Part shown: piece by piece, positions 34,221 to 42,614 of the stretch
Position numbering within the stretch: position 1 is the first letter of the stretch
How the letters are laid out: each line of letters opens with the position of its first letter
NCBI GenBank assembly: GCA_934754515.1
Contig: CAKVIG010000010.1
Span: forward strand, 18,044 to 82,043
Reading direction: 5' to 3'
DNA from: an uncultured Candidatus Melainabacteria bacterium
Lineage (GTDB): Bacteria; Cyanobacteriota; Vampirovibrionia; Gastranaerophilales; Gastranaerophilaceae
Length of the DNA stretch: 64,000 nt
Translations under genes and position numbers: made by a program
The notes under the pieces: generated by a model
Told to the model about the DNA's origin: nothing
Database searches by the model: none
Seen by the model: the letters and a program-made list of their open reading frames with translations, nothing else

Positions 34221-35609
34221 ATGCTTAAATTAAATTGCAGAAATGTTGATTCCGCAGTTATTGGCGAAGAAAACGGCTTAAATTTGTATGAGAAATTTGA
34301 AAATTATAAACAGCAAATATCTGATATTATTAAGGGTTTAAATCAGCGCAAGGACAAGCCGGGACAATGGCTGCAATGGATGAATTTAGGCTACAACGAA
34401 GAAACCGTTTGGTACGTTAAAGAATTTGCTTCAATGGTAGAAGGTAGATTTGACAACATTCTTGTTCTCGGTATCGGCGGTTCTGCATTGGGCGGTTTGG
34501 CTGTAACAGAAGCTCTTTTGAAACCTTATTGGAACCTTTTAACACCTGAACAAAGAAACGGACTTCCAAGAATTTTCTTTTTGGATAATATTGATCCTGA
34601 TTCCATGAACGGGCTTTTAGATATTCTTGATTTGAAGAAAACATTGGTAAATGTTATTACAAAATCAGGTTCAACAGCAGAAACGATGTCACAATATATG
34701 ATAATCAAGGACCGTTTGGAAAAAGAACTCGGTGATAATTACAGAAGAAATATTGTTGCAACAACCGATAAAAAAATGGGTGTTTTAAGGCAACTCGCTG
34801 ACCAAGAAGGTTATAAAACATTTGTTGTTCCTGATGACGTAGGCGGACGTTTTTCCGTATTCTCAGCAGTAGGTCTTGTTCCGTTTGCTTTAGTAGGGCT
34901 TGATATTGACCAAATCATGAATGGTATTAAGGATATGGATTTGGCTCTAAAAAACACGGATATTCATCAAAATATAGCAGCTCAAGGTGCTTTAATTCAG
35001 TATCTTTTGGATACTGAAAAAGGTAAGAATATTTCAGTTATGATGCCTTATTCAAGCAGATTAAAATATGTTTCTGACTGGTACGTTCAACTTTGGGCAG
35101 AATCTTTGGGTAAAGAATACAATAATGCAGGAGAAAAGGTTAATGTTGGTCCGACACCTGTTAAAGCAGTTGGTGCAACTGATCAACACTCGCAAATACA
35201 ATTGTATAATGAAGGTCCTAATAATAAAGTTATTACATTTATTCGTGTAAACAATTTTGATACAACTTTAGAAATTCCTAAAATTTTTGAATATACAGGA
35301 ATTGGTTATTTAGGTGGAAAGACTATCAATGATTTGATTAACGCGGAAGCGGACTCTACAAGGGTCGCATTAGCAGATTATTCTCGTCCTACAATAACAA
35401 TTTCATTAGAAAAACTTGATGAATACAACGTTGCACAACTTCTTTATATGTTAGAAGTTCAAACTGCAATCGCAGGCGAATTGTACAACATAAATACATT
35501 TAATCAGCCTGGTGTAGAACAGGCAAAAAATTATACTTACGCTTTGATGGGTAGGGCAGGTTACGAAGAATCTGCGCATACGCTTCAAGAAAAAATGGCG
35601 TCAGTTTAG
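34221..35609 (+). CDS. pgi: Glucose-6-phosphate isomerase
   Basis: A 462-residue phosphoglucose isomerase, of the shorter (about 450-residue) class found in many Gram-positives and cyanobacteria. Sugar-phosphate isomerase signatures include ILVLGIGGSALGGLAVTEAL, NVITKSGSTAETMSQY, GGRFSVFSAVGLVP and DQHSQIQLYNEGP. AAGGA precedes the ATG by six bases, and a TTGAAA-16-TACAAT promoter can be read upstream. It links the glycan-degrading enzymes in the window to glycolysis. Confidence 0.97.
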   Translation: MLKLNCRNVDSAVIGEENGLNLYEKFENYKQQISDIIKGLNQRKDKPGQWLQWMNLGYNEETVWYVKEFASMVEGRFDNILVLGIGGSALGGLAVTEALLKPYWNLLTPEQRNGLPRIFFLDNIDPDSMNGLLDILDLKKTLVNVITKSGSTAETMSQYMIIKDRLEKELGDNYRRNIVATTDKKMGVLRQLADQEGYKTFVVPDDVGGRFSVFSAVGLVPFALVGLDIDQIMNGIKDMDLALKNTDIHQNIAAQGALIQYLLDTEKGKNISVMMPYSSRLKYVSDWYVQLWAESLGKEYNNAGEKVNVGPTPVKAVGATDQHSQIQLYNEGPNNKVITFIRVNNFDTTLEIPKIFEYTGIGYLGGKTINDLINAEADSTRVALADYSRPTITISLEKLDEYNVAQLLYMLEVQTAIAGELYNINTFNQPGVEQAKNYTYALMGRAGYEESAHTLQEKMASV

Positions 35610-35616
35610 AAATATG

Positions 35617-35678
35617 ATGTTGGGCTGAAAATCCGACCTGCTTGTGATTGTGCAATGTAGGTTGGGCTTTCAGCCCAA
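35617..35678. repeat. Inverted pair of REP-like hairpins
   Basis: A degenerate TTGGGCT-family copy on the minus strand (35617-35640, GCAG instead of GTAG) faces a good copy on the plus strand (35657-35678). Such head-to-head pairs are the usual BIME arrangement. Confidence 0.7.
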
Positions 35679-35700
35679 TATCAATAAAGAGGATTTTATT

Positions 35701-36522
35701 ATGAAAAAGATTTTATCACTGATTATTTTACTGGGTTTATCTTGCGGTATGAGTTTTGCAGCAGCAGATAAATATTCCGAAGACTACCTAAAAAACCATA
35801 AGCACATCGCAATTATGAATCCGATTGCTGAAGGGATTGTTGAACACTCTATCAAAAGCGCCTTGAAAAAAGAAACAAATGCTAATTTTAAAGTTAAATT
35901 TTCAGGTTACACACTTTCAAGTATGAAAAAAGGTATTTTTAAAGAACTTGAACTTACGGGAAAAGATGTTCAGGTTGACGATATTACAATACCTTATGTT
36001 CACTTGAAATCTTTAAGCGACTATAATTATGTTGATTATACAAAAGATCCGATTGTGTTTAAGTCTGATATGACTTACGCTTATGATATGTTGCTTTCGG
36101 AAGAAAGTCTTAACAAAGCATTAGAGCATGGTAATTACAAAGCTGTAATTAATAATATTAACAATTTAGCATATCCGATGTTTCAGGTTAAGAGTGTAAA
36201 AACAAAAATTTTGGATAACAAATTTTATATTTTGACTTCTTACAATTTCCCGATTGCACCATCACCAAAGGATAAAGTTTTTGTAGCATCCTCTGATTTT
36301 GAGGTTAGAAATGGTAAAATCAAAGCCGTAAATGTTAAATTGGATAGCGCGTACGGCAAAGTTTCTTTAAATAAAGTTGCTAATATGTTGAACCTTTTGA
36401 ACCCGCTTGAATTCACTATGATGCTGCTTGAGTCAAAAGAATGCAAAGCAAATATTGAGAATGTAAAAATTGTTGACAACAATGTCCGAATTGATGGTAG
36501 AATATTTGTAAAAGGAGAGTAG
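35701..36522 (+). CDS. Secreted DUF2993 (LmeA-like) protein
   Basis: A 273-residue exported protein with a signal peptide at MKKILSLIILLGLSCGMSFA. The mature part resembles DUF2993/LmeA lipid-binding proteins, which are common and multicopy in cyanobacteria: NPIAEGIVEHSIKSALKKET near the N-terminus, a long beta-rich region, then GKIKAVNVKLDSAYGKVS and DNNVRIDGRIFVKGE at the end. The ATG at 35701 follows AAGAGGA and gives the signal peptide; an upstream in-frame TTG at 35644 would run through a REP element. The next gene starts four bases after its stop. Confidence 0.7.
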   Translation: MKKILSLIILLGLSCGMSFAAADKYSEDYLKNHKHIAIMNPIAEGIVEHSIKSALKKETNANFKVKFSGYTLSSMKKGIFKELELTGKDVQVDDITIPYVHLKSLSDYNYVDYTKDPIVFKSDMTYAYDMLLSEESLNKALEHGNYKAVINNINNLAYPMFQVKSVKTKILDNKFYILTSYNFPIAPSPKDKVFVASSDFEVRNGKIKAVNVKLDSAYGKVSLNKVANMLNLLNPLEFTMMLLESKECKANIENVKIVDNNVRIDGRIFVKGE

Positions 36523-36525
36523 TTT

Positions 36526-37158
36526 ATGAATTTTTCTCAAAAACTGGGTCTGTTTATTCTGATTGCTATTTCGGCTGCTTATGTTTATTTTTCGTTCTTT
36601 TCTGCAGAAGGAATACATATTCCGACTTTGCCGTCATTTAATCACGAAGATGAGAATAATTCAGAATTACCGCCTGCAATATTAGATGAAATCACAACTA
36701 CAACTCCAAACGAAGTTCCTACGGAAACTCCGCAAAAACATACAGTTAAAACTGTTAAAATTTTCGTAACTGATTCTAACGGAAAAATTCGTTCACTTAA
36801 CCGCAAATGCGATACAGCACAAGAAAAATCTTGTTTTGCTTATGCAATGAAAGAACTTGTTTCAGCACCTTCTAATTGGGAAAAATCAAAAGGTTTCACA
36901 TCTGAAATTCCTTCTAGTACAAAAATTCTATCAATTAGAGAAGGCGAAGGCAGTGTTATGATAGACCTTTCATCAGCGTTTGAAAGTGGTGGCGGCGCAG
37001 AAAGTACTTGCACAAGAGTTATGCAGGTTATTAAAACCGCAAAAGCCAATACAAATTTACCTGTTTATTTGTACATTAACGGTAAACAAGCTGATGTAAT
37101 CGGCGGTGAAGGAATTATGGTTAAACAACCATTAAGCGAGAGGTCTTTAGATGACTAA
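36526..37158 (+). CDS. Membrane-anchored GerMN-domain protein
   Basis: A 210-residue protein with an N-terminal membrane anchor (about 6-24, LGLFILIAISAAYVYFSFF), an acidic Pro/Thr-rich linker, and a GerMN domain (about 75-200: VKIFVTDSNGKIRSLNR, GEGSVMIDLSSAFESGGGAE, VYLYINGKQADVIGGEG). GerMN domains occur in the spore protein GerM, in LpqB, and in cyanobacterial cell-wall proteins; they are thought to act in peptidoglycan-associated assemblies. GGAGAG precedes the ATG. It overlaps the next ORF by eight bases. Confidence 0.82.
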   Translation: MNFSQKLGLFILIAISAAYVYFSFFSAEGIHIPTLPSFNHEDENNSELPPAILDEITTTTPNEVPTETPQKHTVKTVKIFVTDSNGKIRSLNRKCDTAQEKSCFAYAMKELVSAPSNWEKSKGFTSEIPSSTKILSIREGEGSVMIDLSSAFESGGGAESTCTRVMQVIKTAKANTNLPVYLYINGKQADVIGGEGIMVKQPLSERSLDD

Positions 37159-37423
37159 CAAAGATTTAGACTACTATTTGAACCTCAATTGGACGCTTAT
37201 TGAGGGAACAGACTTGGATTTTAACGGAAATCCTTATCATTATATTGAAATTAAAGAAATTCCGAGTTTTGCTTTTTGTGCTAAAACCAGAGAAAAAGCG
37301 TTAGAAAACTACAAAAAACAGCTTCGACTTTCGCTTATGCTTATGCTTGAAGACGGAGAACATATTGTAGAACCGGGTGAAGAAACCGAAGATGACATTG
37401 ATTGGGAAAGTATATGTCCATAA
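37151..37423 (+). CDS. Orphan HicB-like protein
   Basis: A 90-residue protein resembling the HicB/UPF0150 fold: a beta-hairpin YYLNLNWTLIEGTD, then HYIEIKEIPSFAFCAKTREKALENYKKQL, which is the usual HicB strand-helix order. It lacks the C-terminal DNA-binding helix of many HicB antitoxins, and there is no HicA beside it. It overlaps both neighbours (eight bases with the GerMN gene and ten with rimI), so it belongs to a housekeeping operon rather than a mobile toxin-antitoxin module. Confidence 0.65.
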   Translation: MTNKDLDYYLNLNWTLIEGTDLDFNGNPYHYIEIKEIPSFAFCAKTREKALENYKKQLRLSLMLMLEDGEHIVEPGEETEDDIDWESICP

Positions 37424-37950
37424 CAAAATTATCTGAAATAATTATTACAAAGATGGAAAAAGAAGATGTTGATGCCGTTGTAGCGATTGAAGAAGAGGCT
37501 TACGGCAAACATCATTGGGCTAAATCATCGTTTTATGATGAAATGGCAAATAACCTTGCTAAATACTATGCTGCTAAAACTTTTGATGGCGAAATCGTTG
37601 GTTATGCAGGTACCTGGCATATTATTGACGAAGGTCATATTACAACAATTGCTGTAAAAAAAGATTTTTTGAGAAATCATATCGCAGAAGCTATGATGTA
37701 TCGAATTATTGAAGATTGTTACAAAGACAAGGTTAAGTATTTGACTTTAGAGGTTCGAGTTTCAAATGAGCCTGCTATCAGATTGTATGAAAAATACGGG
37801 TTTCAGTCTTTAGGAACAAGAAAAGGATATTATCAAGATAATAATGAAGACGCATTAATTATGTGGACTGAAAATATTTTTTACGATAAATTTAGAATAA
37901 AATACCAAGAAAATATTAACAAATTAAAAACGTTGATTGAAATAAAATGA
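37414..37950 (+). CDS. rimI: GNAT acetyltransferase, RimI-like
   Basis: A 178-residue N-acetyltransferase. IITKMEKEDVDAVVAIEEEAYG, the strand GHITTIAVKKDFLRNHIAEAMM and LEVRVSNEPAIRLYEKYGFQSLGTRKGYY match RimI, which acetylates the N-terminus of ribosomal protein S18. The acetyl-CoA loop reads RNHIAEAM instead of the usual R-x-x-G-x-G/A, so its activity or substrate may differ. ATG 37414 with GGGAAAG upstream is preferred to TTG 37402. It overlaps the BioY-like gene by four bases (ATGA). Confidence 0.82.
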   Translation: MSITKLSEIIITKMEKEDVDAVVAIEEEAYGKHHWAKSSFYDEMANNLAKYYAAKTFDGEIVGYAGTWHIIDEGHITTIAVKKDFLRNHIAEAMMYRIIEDCYKDKVKYLTLEVRVSNEPAIRLYEKYGFQSLGTRKGYYQDNNEDALIMWTENIFYDKFRIKYQENINKLKTLIEIK

Positions 37951-38624
37951 GCAAAAGAGTTGCAAAACAAATAAACAGTTTTAAATATAAAGGTGAACCC
38001 ATCAGAATAACTATGGGTACGCTTGTTATGACTGCTCTGTGTGTTTTGCTGATTATTGTCGCAACTTTCACGCAGCTTACTTTAAAACACCCTTATATTC
38101 CGTTTGATTCGTTGAGTTTTTTAGCGATGGAAACGGATGAACACGCGATTTTACATCATTTTATAAAGAGCTATAAATACATACCACAAATCCCTGTTGT
38201 ATTTTTTATTGTTGCTCTAATGGGTAGAAAATTCGGAATTTTAGCAATTTTGATGTACATATTTTTAGGCTTAATATTTCCTATTTTTGCGTTGGGCGGA
38301 GGCGTAAGTTACTTTTTTGAATATGGCTTTGGTTATATTTTGGCATTTTTACCTGCAATCTTTTTTGCGGGAACTTTGCTCAAAGGTAAGACCGATATTT
38401 TAAGAGTGTTTTTAATTTCCCTTATCGGCGTTTTGATAATTCACGTTTTAGGAATTTTATATATGTTTTTTATAGCAACGCTTCGCCACGCACCAATGGA
38501 TTTGGTGACAAGCTGGATTATGTCACAAAGTGGTGTGCAGGTATTTTATGACATATTTTTTGCAATGATTGCGATTTTCGCAGGCAGACAAATGCGAAAA
38601 TTGTTGTGGATTGTTATGTGCTGA
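37947..38624 (+). CDS. BioY-like membrane transporter component
   Basis: A 225-residue protein with about six membrane helices. IPQIPVVFFIVALMGRKFGILAILMYIFLGLIFPIFALGGG resembles, in pieces, the BioY fold of biotin uptake (the P-x-x-x-x-x-ALxGxxxG pattern and the LYxxLG...P.FA.G pattern). No EcfA/EcfT ATPase genes are adjacent, so it would either use shared energising subunits or work alone. The N-terminal 50 residues are longer than usual. It ends the operon that starts near 35701. Confidence 0.7.
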   Translation: MSKRVAKQINSFKYKGEPIRITMGTLVMTALCVLLIIVATFTQLTLKHPYIPFDSLSFLAMETDEHAILHHFIKSYKYIPQIPVVFFIVALMGRKFGILAILMYIFLGLIFPIFALGGGVSYFFEYGFGYILAFLPAIFFAGTLLKGKTDILRVFLISLIGVLIIHVLGILYMFFIATLRHAPMDLVTSWIMSQSGVQVFYDIFFAMIAIFAGRQMRKLLWIVMC

Positions 38625-38641
38625 TATAAATTAACAGTTGA

Positions 38642-38870
38642 GGCGTTAACACCTCCCTAATTAGGGAGGTCGCAGTCGTACGAGCGTAAGCGAGTTACGA
38701 ATGCGGGTGGGTATTTATTTGAAAAAATTGAGAAATTGAGAATGGAATTTTGCAAGAAAAATTTGACGTGAGAAATGTTTAATTCACGTTTTGTTGATAC
38801 CCATCCCAACCTTCCCTAACAAGGGAAGGAGTATGTGCGAATGTCGTTCGATGTTGGCGTTAGCACCTCC
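38642..38870. repeat. Composite repeat block flanked by 15-base direct repeats
   Basis: GGCGTTAACACCTCC (38642-38656) and GGCGTTAGCACCTCC (38856-38870) bound a block holding the palindrome CCTCCCTAATTAGGGAGG, a GCGGGTGGGTAT/ATACCCATCCC inverted pair, and at 38796-38830 the CTTCCCT/AGGGAAG palindrome also found at 9388-9422. No ORF is present. Confidence 0.6.
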
Positions 38871-38881
38871 ATGGCTAAGCA

Positions 38882-39724
38882 TTAAGGATGAATATTATTT
38901 ACTCCTCTAAATCCTCTTTCAGCCGTATATTCCCAGTTCTTTTCAGGCATGAGCTTATTGTTTAAACCTTTCCAAATTGCATCGACATTATATGCACAAT
39001 TTTTATATCTATTCATATATTCAAGCAAAAGTTCTGTTTTTGTGTTACCTGCTCCGCGCCCAATGCCTTGCAGAGTCGAATCTATAATAATATCACGCTT
39101 AGTGTCGTTTATGAACTTTATACTAAGCGCAAGCGAAAGCTGAATATTATTGTGCGAATGAAATCCCAATTCAATTCCATTATCGAGTGTTTCTTCAAAA
39201 ATCGGCAGAATTAAATCCATATCTTCAGGAAACATTGAACCGAACGAATCGACAATATAGCAAGCATTTACACCAATAAAGTTCGCGCGCTTGCAAAGTT
39301 TTATCAAATCATTTTTTGAATAATCTTTAACGTTTGACGGTTGCAAAAACACTTTGTAACCTTTGTTTTTAACTTCTTCTGCCGCAAAAGAAATTTCATC
39401 CAAACTTTTTTTGTAAAACGCAATTCTGATTATATCAACTAAACCATTGTTTTGAGGAAGTTTTGCTATATCATAACGTCCGTAATCAAACATAAGCGAA
39501 AACTTAGATTTAGAGGCTTCAAGATAGTTTTTTGTATCGTCAGGAACACTGTATAAAACAGAATCCTTTTCATGAACACAATTTCTTAACCAACCGCATT
39601 CAACGATGTCGATTTTAGTGTTTTCTAATGTTGTAATAATATCGCAAATACGTTTTTCGCCAAATTTTGAATCAACGACATAAGCGCCATCACGTAATGT
39701 ACAATCTAAAACTTTATATCCCAT
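38882..39724 (-). CDS. HMGL-like aldolase-family protein
   Basis: A 280-residue DRE-TIM metallolyase of the HMGL-like family, related to 4-hydroxy-2-oxovalerate aldolase. Key stretches are VLDCTLRDGAYVVD (metal Asp and catalytic Arg), IELGFHSHNNIQLSLA (metal His pair) and IDSTLQGIGRGAGNTKTELLL. Related proteins often sit in surface polysaccharide clusters, but there is no such cluster here. ATG 39724 follows AGAGGTTCT; a further 30 upstream codons have no ribosome site. The reaction is not assignable from sequence. Confidence 0.8.
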   Translation of the reverse strand: MGYKVLDCTLRDGAYVVDSKFGEKRICDIITTLENTKIDIVECGWLRNCVHEKDSVLYSVPDDTKNYLEASKSKFSLMFDYGRYDIAKLPQNNGLVDIIRIAFYKKSLDEISFAAEEVKNKGYKVFLQPSNVKDYSKNDLIKLCKRANFIGVNACYIVDSFGSMFPEDMDLILPIFEETLDNGIELGFHSHNNIQLSLALSIKFINDTKRDIIIDSTLQGIGRGAGNTKTELLLEYMNRYKNCAYNVDAIWKGLNNKLMPEKNWEYTAERGFRGVNNIHP

Positions 39725-39828
39725 AAGAACCTCTTTACATATCGTAACAAAAATATTGAAATGTAGCAATTTTTGCTTTCTACTTAACTTTATATATATA
39801 AGAATGTGTAACAAAGGTGTAATGTGCT

Positions 39829-40923
39829 ATGACAAATCCAATGATTAATCCGCAACAACCAAATTATTCGGGTGTAACAATTCAGATTTCAAATCCTGCC
39901 GTTAATTTGGGCAGAAATTGTAGTATTCCAAATACTCCTCAAGGATATCAAGCGCAAGCTTATCAGGCTCAAGGTTATCAAACTCAAGGATACCAAGATG
40001 TTCCACAAGGAGTTTATCAAGTTCCGCAAGCACAAATTGGGGCAATACCGCAAAAAGAAATTTACGGTTATGCAACAAACCCACAAATGACACAACAGCC
40101 AAACGGATTTCAAACATACCCTGCACAATACTATTTAAACAATTATAACTATCAAGGTGACGGAAGGACTGCTGAAAATGCCAACGGAAAAAACGGTACA
40201 GAGAATGCAGTTAATAAATCTGATATAGAAGCTATTAATAAAGAATTAGAAAATATTAAAAATGTATCAGAACCTGCAAATAAAACTCAAAATGCAGACT
40301 CTAAAGATGTAAATTCTACTCAAGCAGGTGAAATTGCAAATGAGGCAAATCAAACCGATAGTGTGGGAGCAGATGGTACAGCTTTAAAACACTATGACAC
40401 AGGCGAAAACAAAGATACAAAACAAGATATGACTAAATCAAGCGGGATTATTGATGATTTAGACGCTCGTGAAGAACAAATTAAAGCTGATAAAAAGAAC
40501 AGCAAGCAAAAAAGAGTTGTTGCCCTAACGGATGAATATATTAAATCGTTAGAAAATTATTTGAATAATCCGAATGATGAAATTCGTTTGATGGCTTCAA
40601 AAGAAATTTTGATGAGATTAGATGAAGATAAAGACAGGTACAATGATGCAGCTTTGAACGCATTATTAAATAAAATGCTTCAAGACCCATCAAAATTAAT
40701 CAGAGTTGCGGCGTTGAGTGCGTTTGCTTCTCAATTGGCAAGTGGTAATGATTTTACGGTAGAACTTCTTCATAACATTCAAGCAAATCCAAGTGCTGAT
40801 AAAGAAGATGTTCTTCAAGCAGCTGATATTTTGTTAAAAATGGCAGGCGGAACGGAAGTTAAAAATATTCCAAATCCTGCAGTAAAAGAAGATGTTCCGC
40901 AGGATGGAGTTAAAGGACAATAA
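39829..40923 (+). CDS. Lineage-specific protein with Gln/Tyr-rich N-terminus and HEAT-like C-terminus
   Basis: A 364-residue protein of unknown function. Residues about 1-115 are Gln/Asn/Pro/Tyr-rich, with tandem YQAQ/GYQTQ units at about 38-58. Residues 115-225 are a polar, charged linker. Residues about 230-345 contain two HEAT-like helical repeats (LENYLNNPNDEIRLMASKEIL; MLQDPSKLIRVAALSAFASQL). There is no signal peptide. AAAGG precedes the ATG. The next gene starts two bases after its stop, so the two are co-expressed. Confidence 0.7.
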   Translation: MTNPMINPQQPNYSGVTIQISNPAVNLGRNCSIPNTPQGYQAQAYQAQGYQTQGYQDVPQGVYQVPQAQIGAIPQKEIYGYATNPQMTQQPNGFQTYPAQYYLNNYNYQGDGRTAENANGKNGTENAVNKSDIEAINKELENIKNVSEPANKTQNADSKDVNSTQAGEIANEANQTDSVGADGTALKHYDTGENKDTKQDMTKSSGIIDDLDAREEQIKADKKNSKQKRVVALTDEYIKSLENYLNNPNDEIRLMASKEILMRLDEDKDRYNDAALNALLNKMLQDPSKLIRVAALSAFASQLASGNDFTVELLHNIQANPSADKEDVLQAADILLKMAGGTEVKNIPNPAVKEDVPQDGVKGQ

Positions 40924-40925
40924 AA

Positions 40926-41363
40926 ATGGGAATGGTTTCTAACATAGTATGCAAAACGGTTGGTATAGCAGGCATGAGCGCAGTGCTTTATGACTCATAT
41001 TCTGTTGCCAAAAAGAATGCAGGCAGAGTTTCTCAAATGGAAAATGCCGACCATTTTGAAAAAGTTCATGCTTCGACAAGAACTTTAAACGGAGAAAGTT
41101 CTGTTAATCGTGCTATGCAGAAAAAAGTCGCAGAAATGCGTATGGATAACCCTCTATTTTCAATTATGGGAAATATCAAAGGATTTACAAAAGGATTTTT
41201 AAACACGTTAGGAAATAATCTTATACCGGTTGCTTTTTCAGCCTTAGCACTTGCTACAAAAGGTACAATGTCAAAAATCGGAGCTTGGGGAGTTGCCGGA
41301 TATGGCGTGTTTACGGTGCTTAAAGAAGGTTTTGGCTTAGGTAAAAATACTCCTGTAGATTAA
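40926..41363 (+). CDS. Small membrane protein of unknown function
   Basis: A 145-residue protein with a weakly hydrophobic N-terminus (IVCKTVGIAGMSAVLY) and a hydrophobic C-terminal part (about 95-135, NNLIPVAFSALALATKG, IGAWGVAGYGVFTVL). It begins two bases after the preceding gene, whose last codons (AAAGGA) supply the ribosome site. I do not recognise the family. The pair may form a membrane-anchored scaffold, but that is a guess from gene order. Confidence 0.65.
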   Translation: MGMVSNIVCKTVGIAGMSAVLYDSYSVAKKNAGRVSQMENADHFEKVHASTRTLNGESSVNRAMQKKVAEMRMDNPLFSIMGNIKGFTKGFLNTLGNNLIPVAFSALALATKGTMSKIGAWGVAGYGVFTVLKEGFGLGKNTPVD

Positions 41364-41493
41364 TCAAAAAACTATTTTTATATAAATGTTAACAAATGTA
41401 ACAAATGCTGATTTTCTTTTTAGAAAAAGGCAATTTTTTTACAAAATATGACTTTATAAATATAAGGTTAGATAAAAATAGGTTAGGTAGGTT

Positions 41494-42126
41494 ATGATTA
41501 ATAATATTGCATCTATGGACATGCGTCCACAGATGGCAGTCGCAAAACCGACTGCTTCTGTATCAAGCTTTAGTATGCCGCCAATATTGGGCTTTAAAAC
41601 TATTCCATTGAGGGAAAAGGCGACAATGCGTGTCAAAAAGTTAAAAAGGGGCGATAATATTGCTATACCCGGAATAATTGAGGACGACTATGTAGATGTG
41701 GTCGAAGAAACTCTTAATCTGGAACGAAAACCGGAAGAAGGGAATTTCTTTAATCAGCAATCCTTTATTATACCTGTAAAAAGAAAAATACAGTATTTGA
41801 AAAACTGTTATATAATTGACTATATTCAATCACCTAAACCAAGGTGCGGACTTGGAGCGGAGGCTGTCAAAGCTTTGGCTGAAAAAGCCATGTTTGACCC
41901 GAAAGCCGAAGGGCGTATTGTGACTTTTTCGGCGCCACTGGTCAAAGAATCATCGCCGGCTTTGTTCTTTTACAAGCTCGGGTTCAGGTTCACGTCACCT
42001 CAGGCGAATGAATATATGGAGGAATGCCTACGAAAGAAAGTACCTGATATTCCTGTTCAGACGGGAATGATGTACTTACCGAAGAACAGGCTGCACAAAT
42101 TGTTACATTATGGAGAACTATTCTAA
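41494..42126 (+). CDS. Divergent GNAT-fold protein
   Basis: A 210-residue protein. The C-terminal half has the acetyl-CoA-binding and fold-closing signals of GNAT enzymes: CGLGAEAVKALAEKAMF and SSPALFFYKLGFRFTSP. The N-terminal 50 residues (SVSSFSMPPILGFKTIPL) are polar and not part of the fold. YIIDYIQSPKPR before the loop is the usual strand 4. The substrate is unknown. TAGGTAGG precedes the ATG; the next gene begins right at its stop. Confidence 0.65.
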   Translation: MINNIASMDMRPQMAVAKPTASVSSFSMPPILGFKTIPLREKATMRVKKLKRGDNIAIPGIIEDDYVDVVEETLNLERKPEEGNFFNQQSFIIPVKRKIQYLKNCYIIDYIQSPKPRCGLGAEAVKALAEKAMFDPKAEGRIVTFSAPLVKESSPALFFYKLGFRFTSPQANEYMEECLRKKVPDIPVQTGMMYLPKNRLHKLLHYGELF

Positions 42127-42429
42127 ATGAGTGAAATTAATAACAATTATTTAGAAGGACACTACTCGACCGAAACTAAGGTTAAACGACCGAAAATTGT
42201 CGCGGCAGAAGGTCCTGCAATCTTGCCTAAACAAACGCTGTTCTCAAATAAAGATGCAGACAAAAGAATGCAAAAAATTAATACTGATATATATGAAGGT
42301 GCTAAAAAGGAGAAATCAAAAAATGATTTTAATAAAAAACTGTATTTTAAAATTTTTGGCGGTGTTGCTTTATTCTCCGCAGGTATCGCCGGTGTATATA
42401 AAATCAGAAACTTCTTTAGAAAATCTTAA
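42127..42429 (+). CDS. Small C-terminally anchored membrane protein
   Basis: A 100-residue protein with a long charged N-terminal part and a single membrane helix near the end (about 73-92, FKIFGGVALFSAGIAGVYKI), followed by RNFFRKS. This is tail-anchored topology. It starts directly after the stop of the GNAT-like gene (TAAATG), so the two are translationally coupled. Family not recognised. Confidence 0.65.
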   Translation: MSEINNNYLEGHYSTETKVKRPKIVAAEGPAILPKQTLFSNKDADKRMQKINTDIYEGAKKEKSKNDFNKKLYFKIFGGVALFSAGIAGVYKIRNFFRKS

Positions 42430-42469
42430 TTAGCAGAATTTCTGTTTTATGTTAGAATAAAGTGCAGAG

Positions 42470-42586
42470 GAGTTGAAAATTTGAAAAGCGGAAAAGTTAG
42501 ATAAGTTCGTTTTGGCTAAAATGTCTGCTTATCAAAAGTGAATAATTTGAACCGTTCAACTGTTCAACATTTCCACCTTTCAACTC
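42470..42586. repeat. 117-bp element with GAGTTGAAA inverted ends
   Basis: GAGTTGAAA (42470-42478) and TTTCAACTC (42578-42586) bound an AT-rich non-coding block in which TTGAAAA/GGAAAA strings on the left oppose GTTCAAC/TTCCACC strings on the right. It looks like a degenerate small inverted-repeat element just upstream of glmS. Confidence 0.55.
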
Positions 42587-42614
42587 TATTTACAAAATAG
42601 CGAGGATATAATAA

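Noticed and set aside
39942..40018. Tandem DNA repeat in the Gln/Tyr-rich region as a possible contingency locus
   Set aside because: The units are multiples of three and keep the frame, so length change would alter the protein but not switch it off.
42430..42614. Possible glmS ribozyme in the glmS leader
   Set aside because: I could not find the conserved ribozyme core or a plausible cleavage site; the leader is filled by an AT-rich repeat element.
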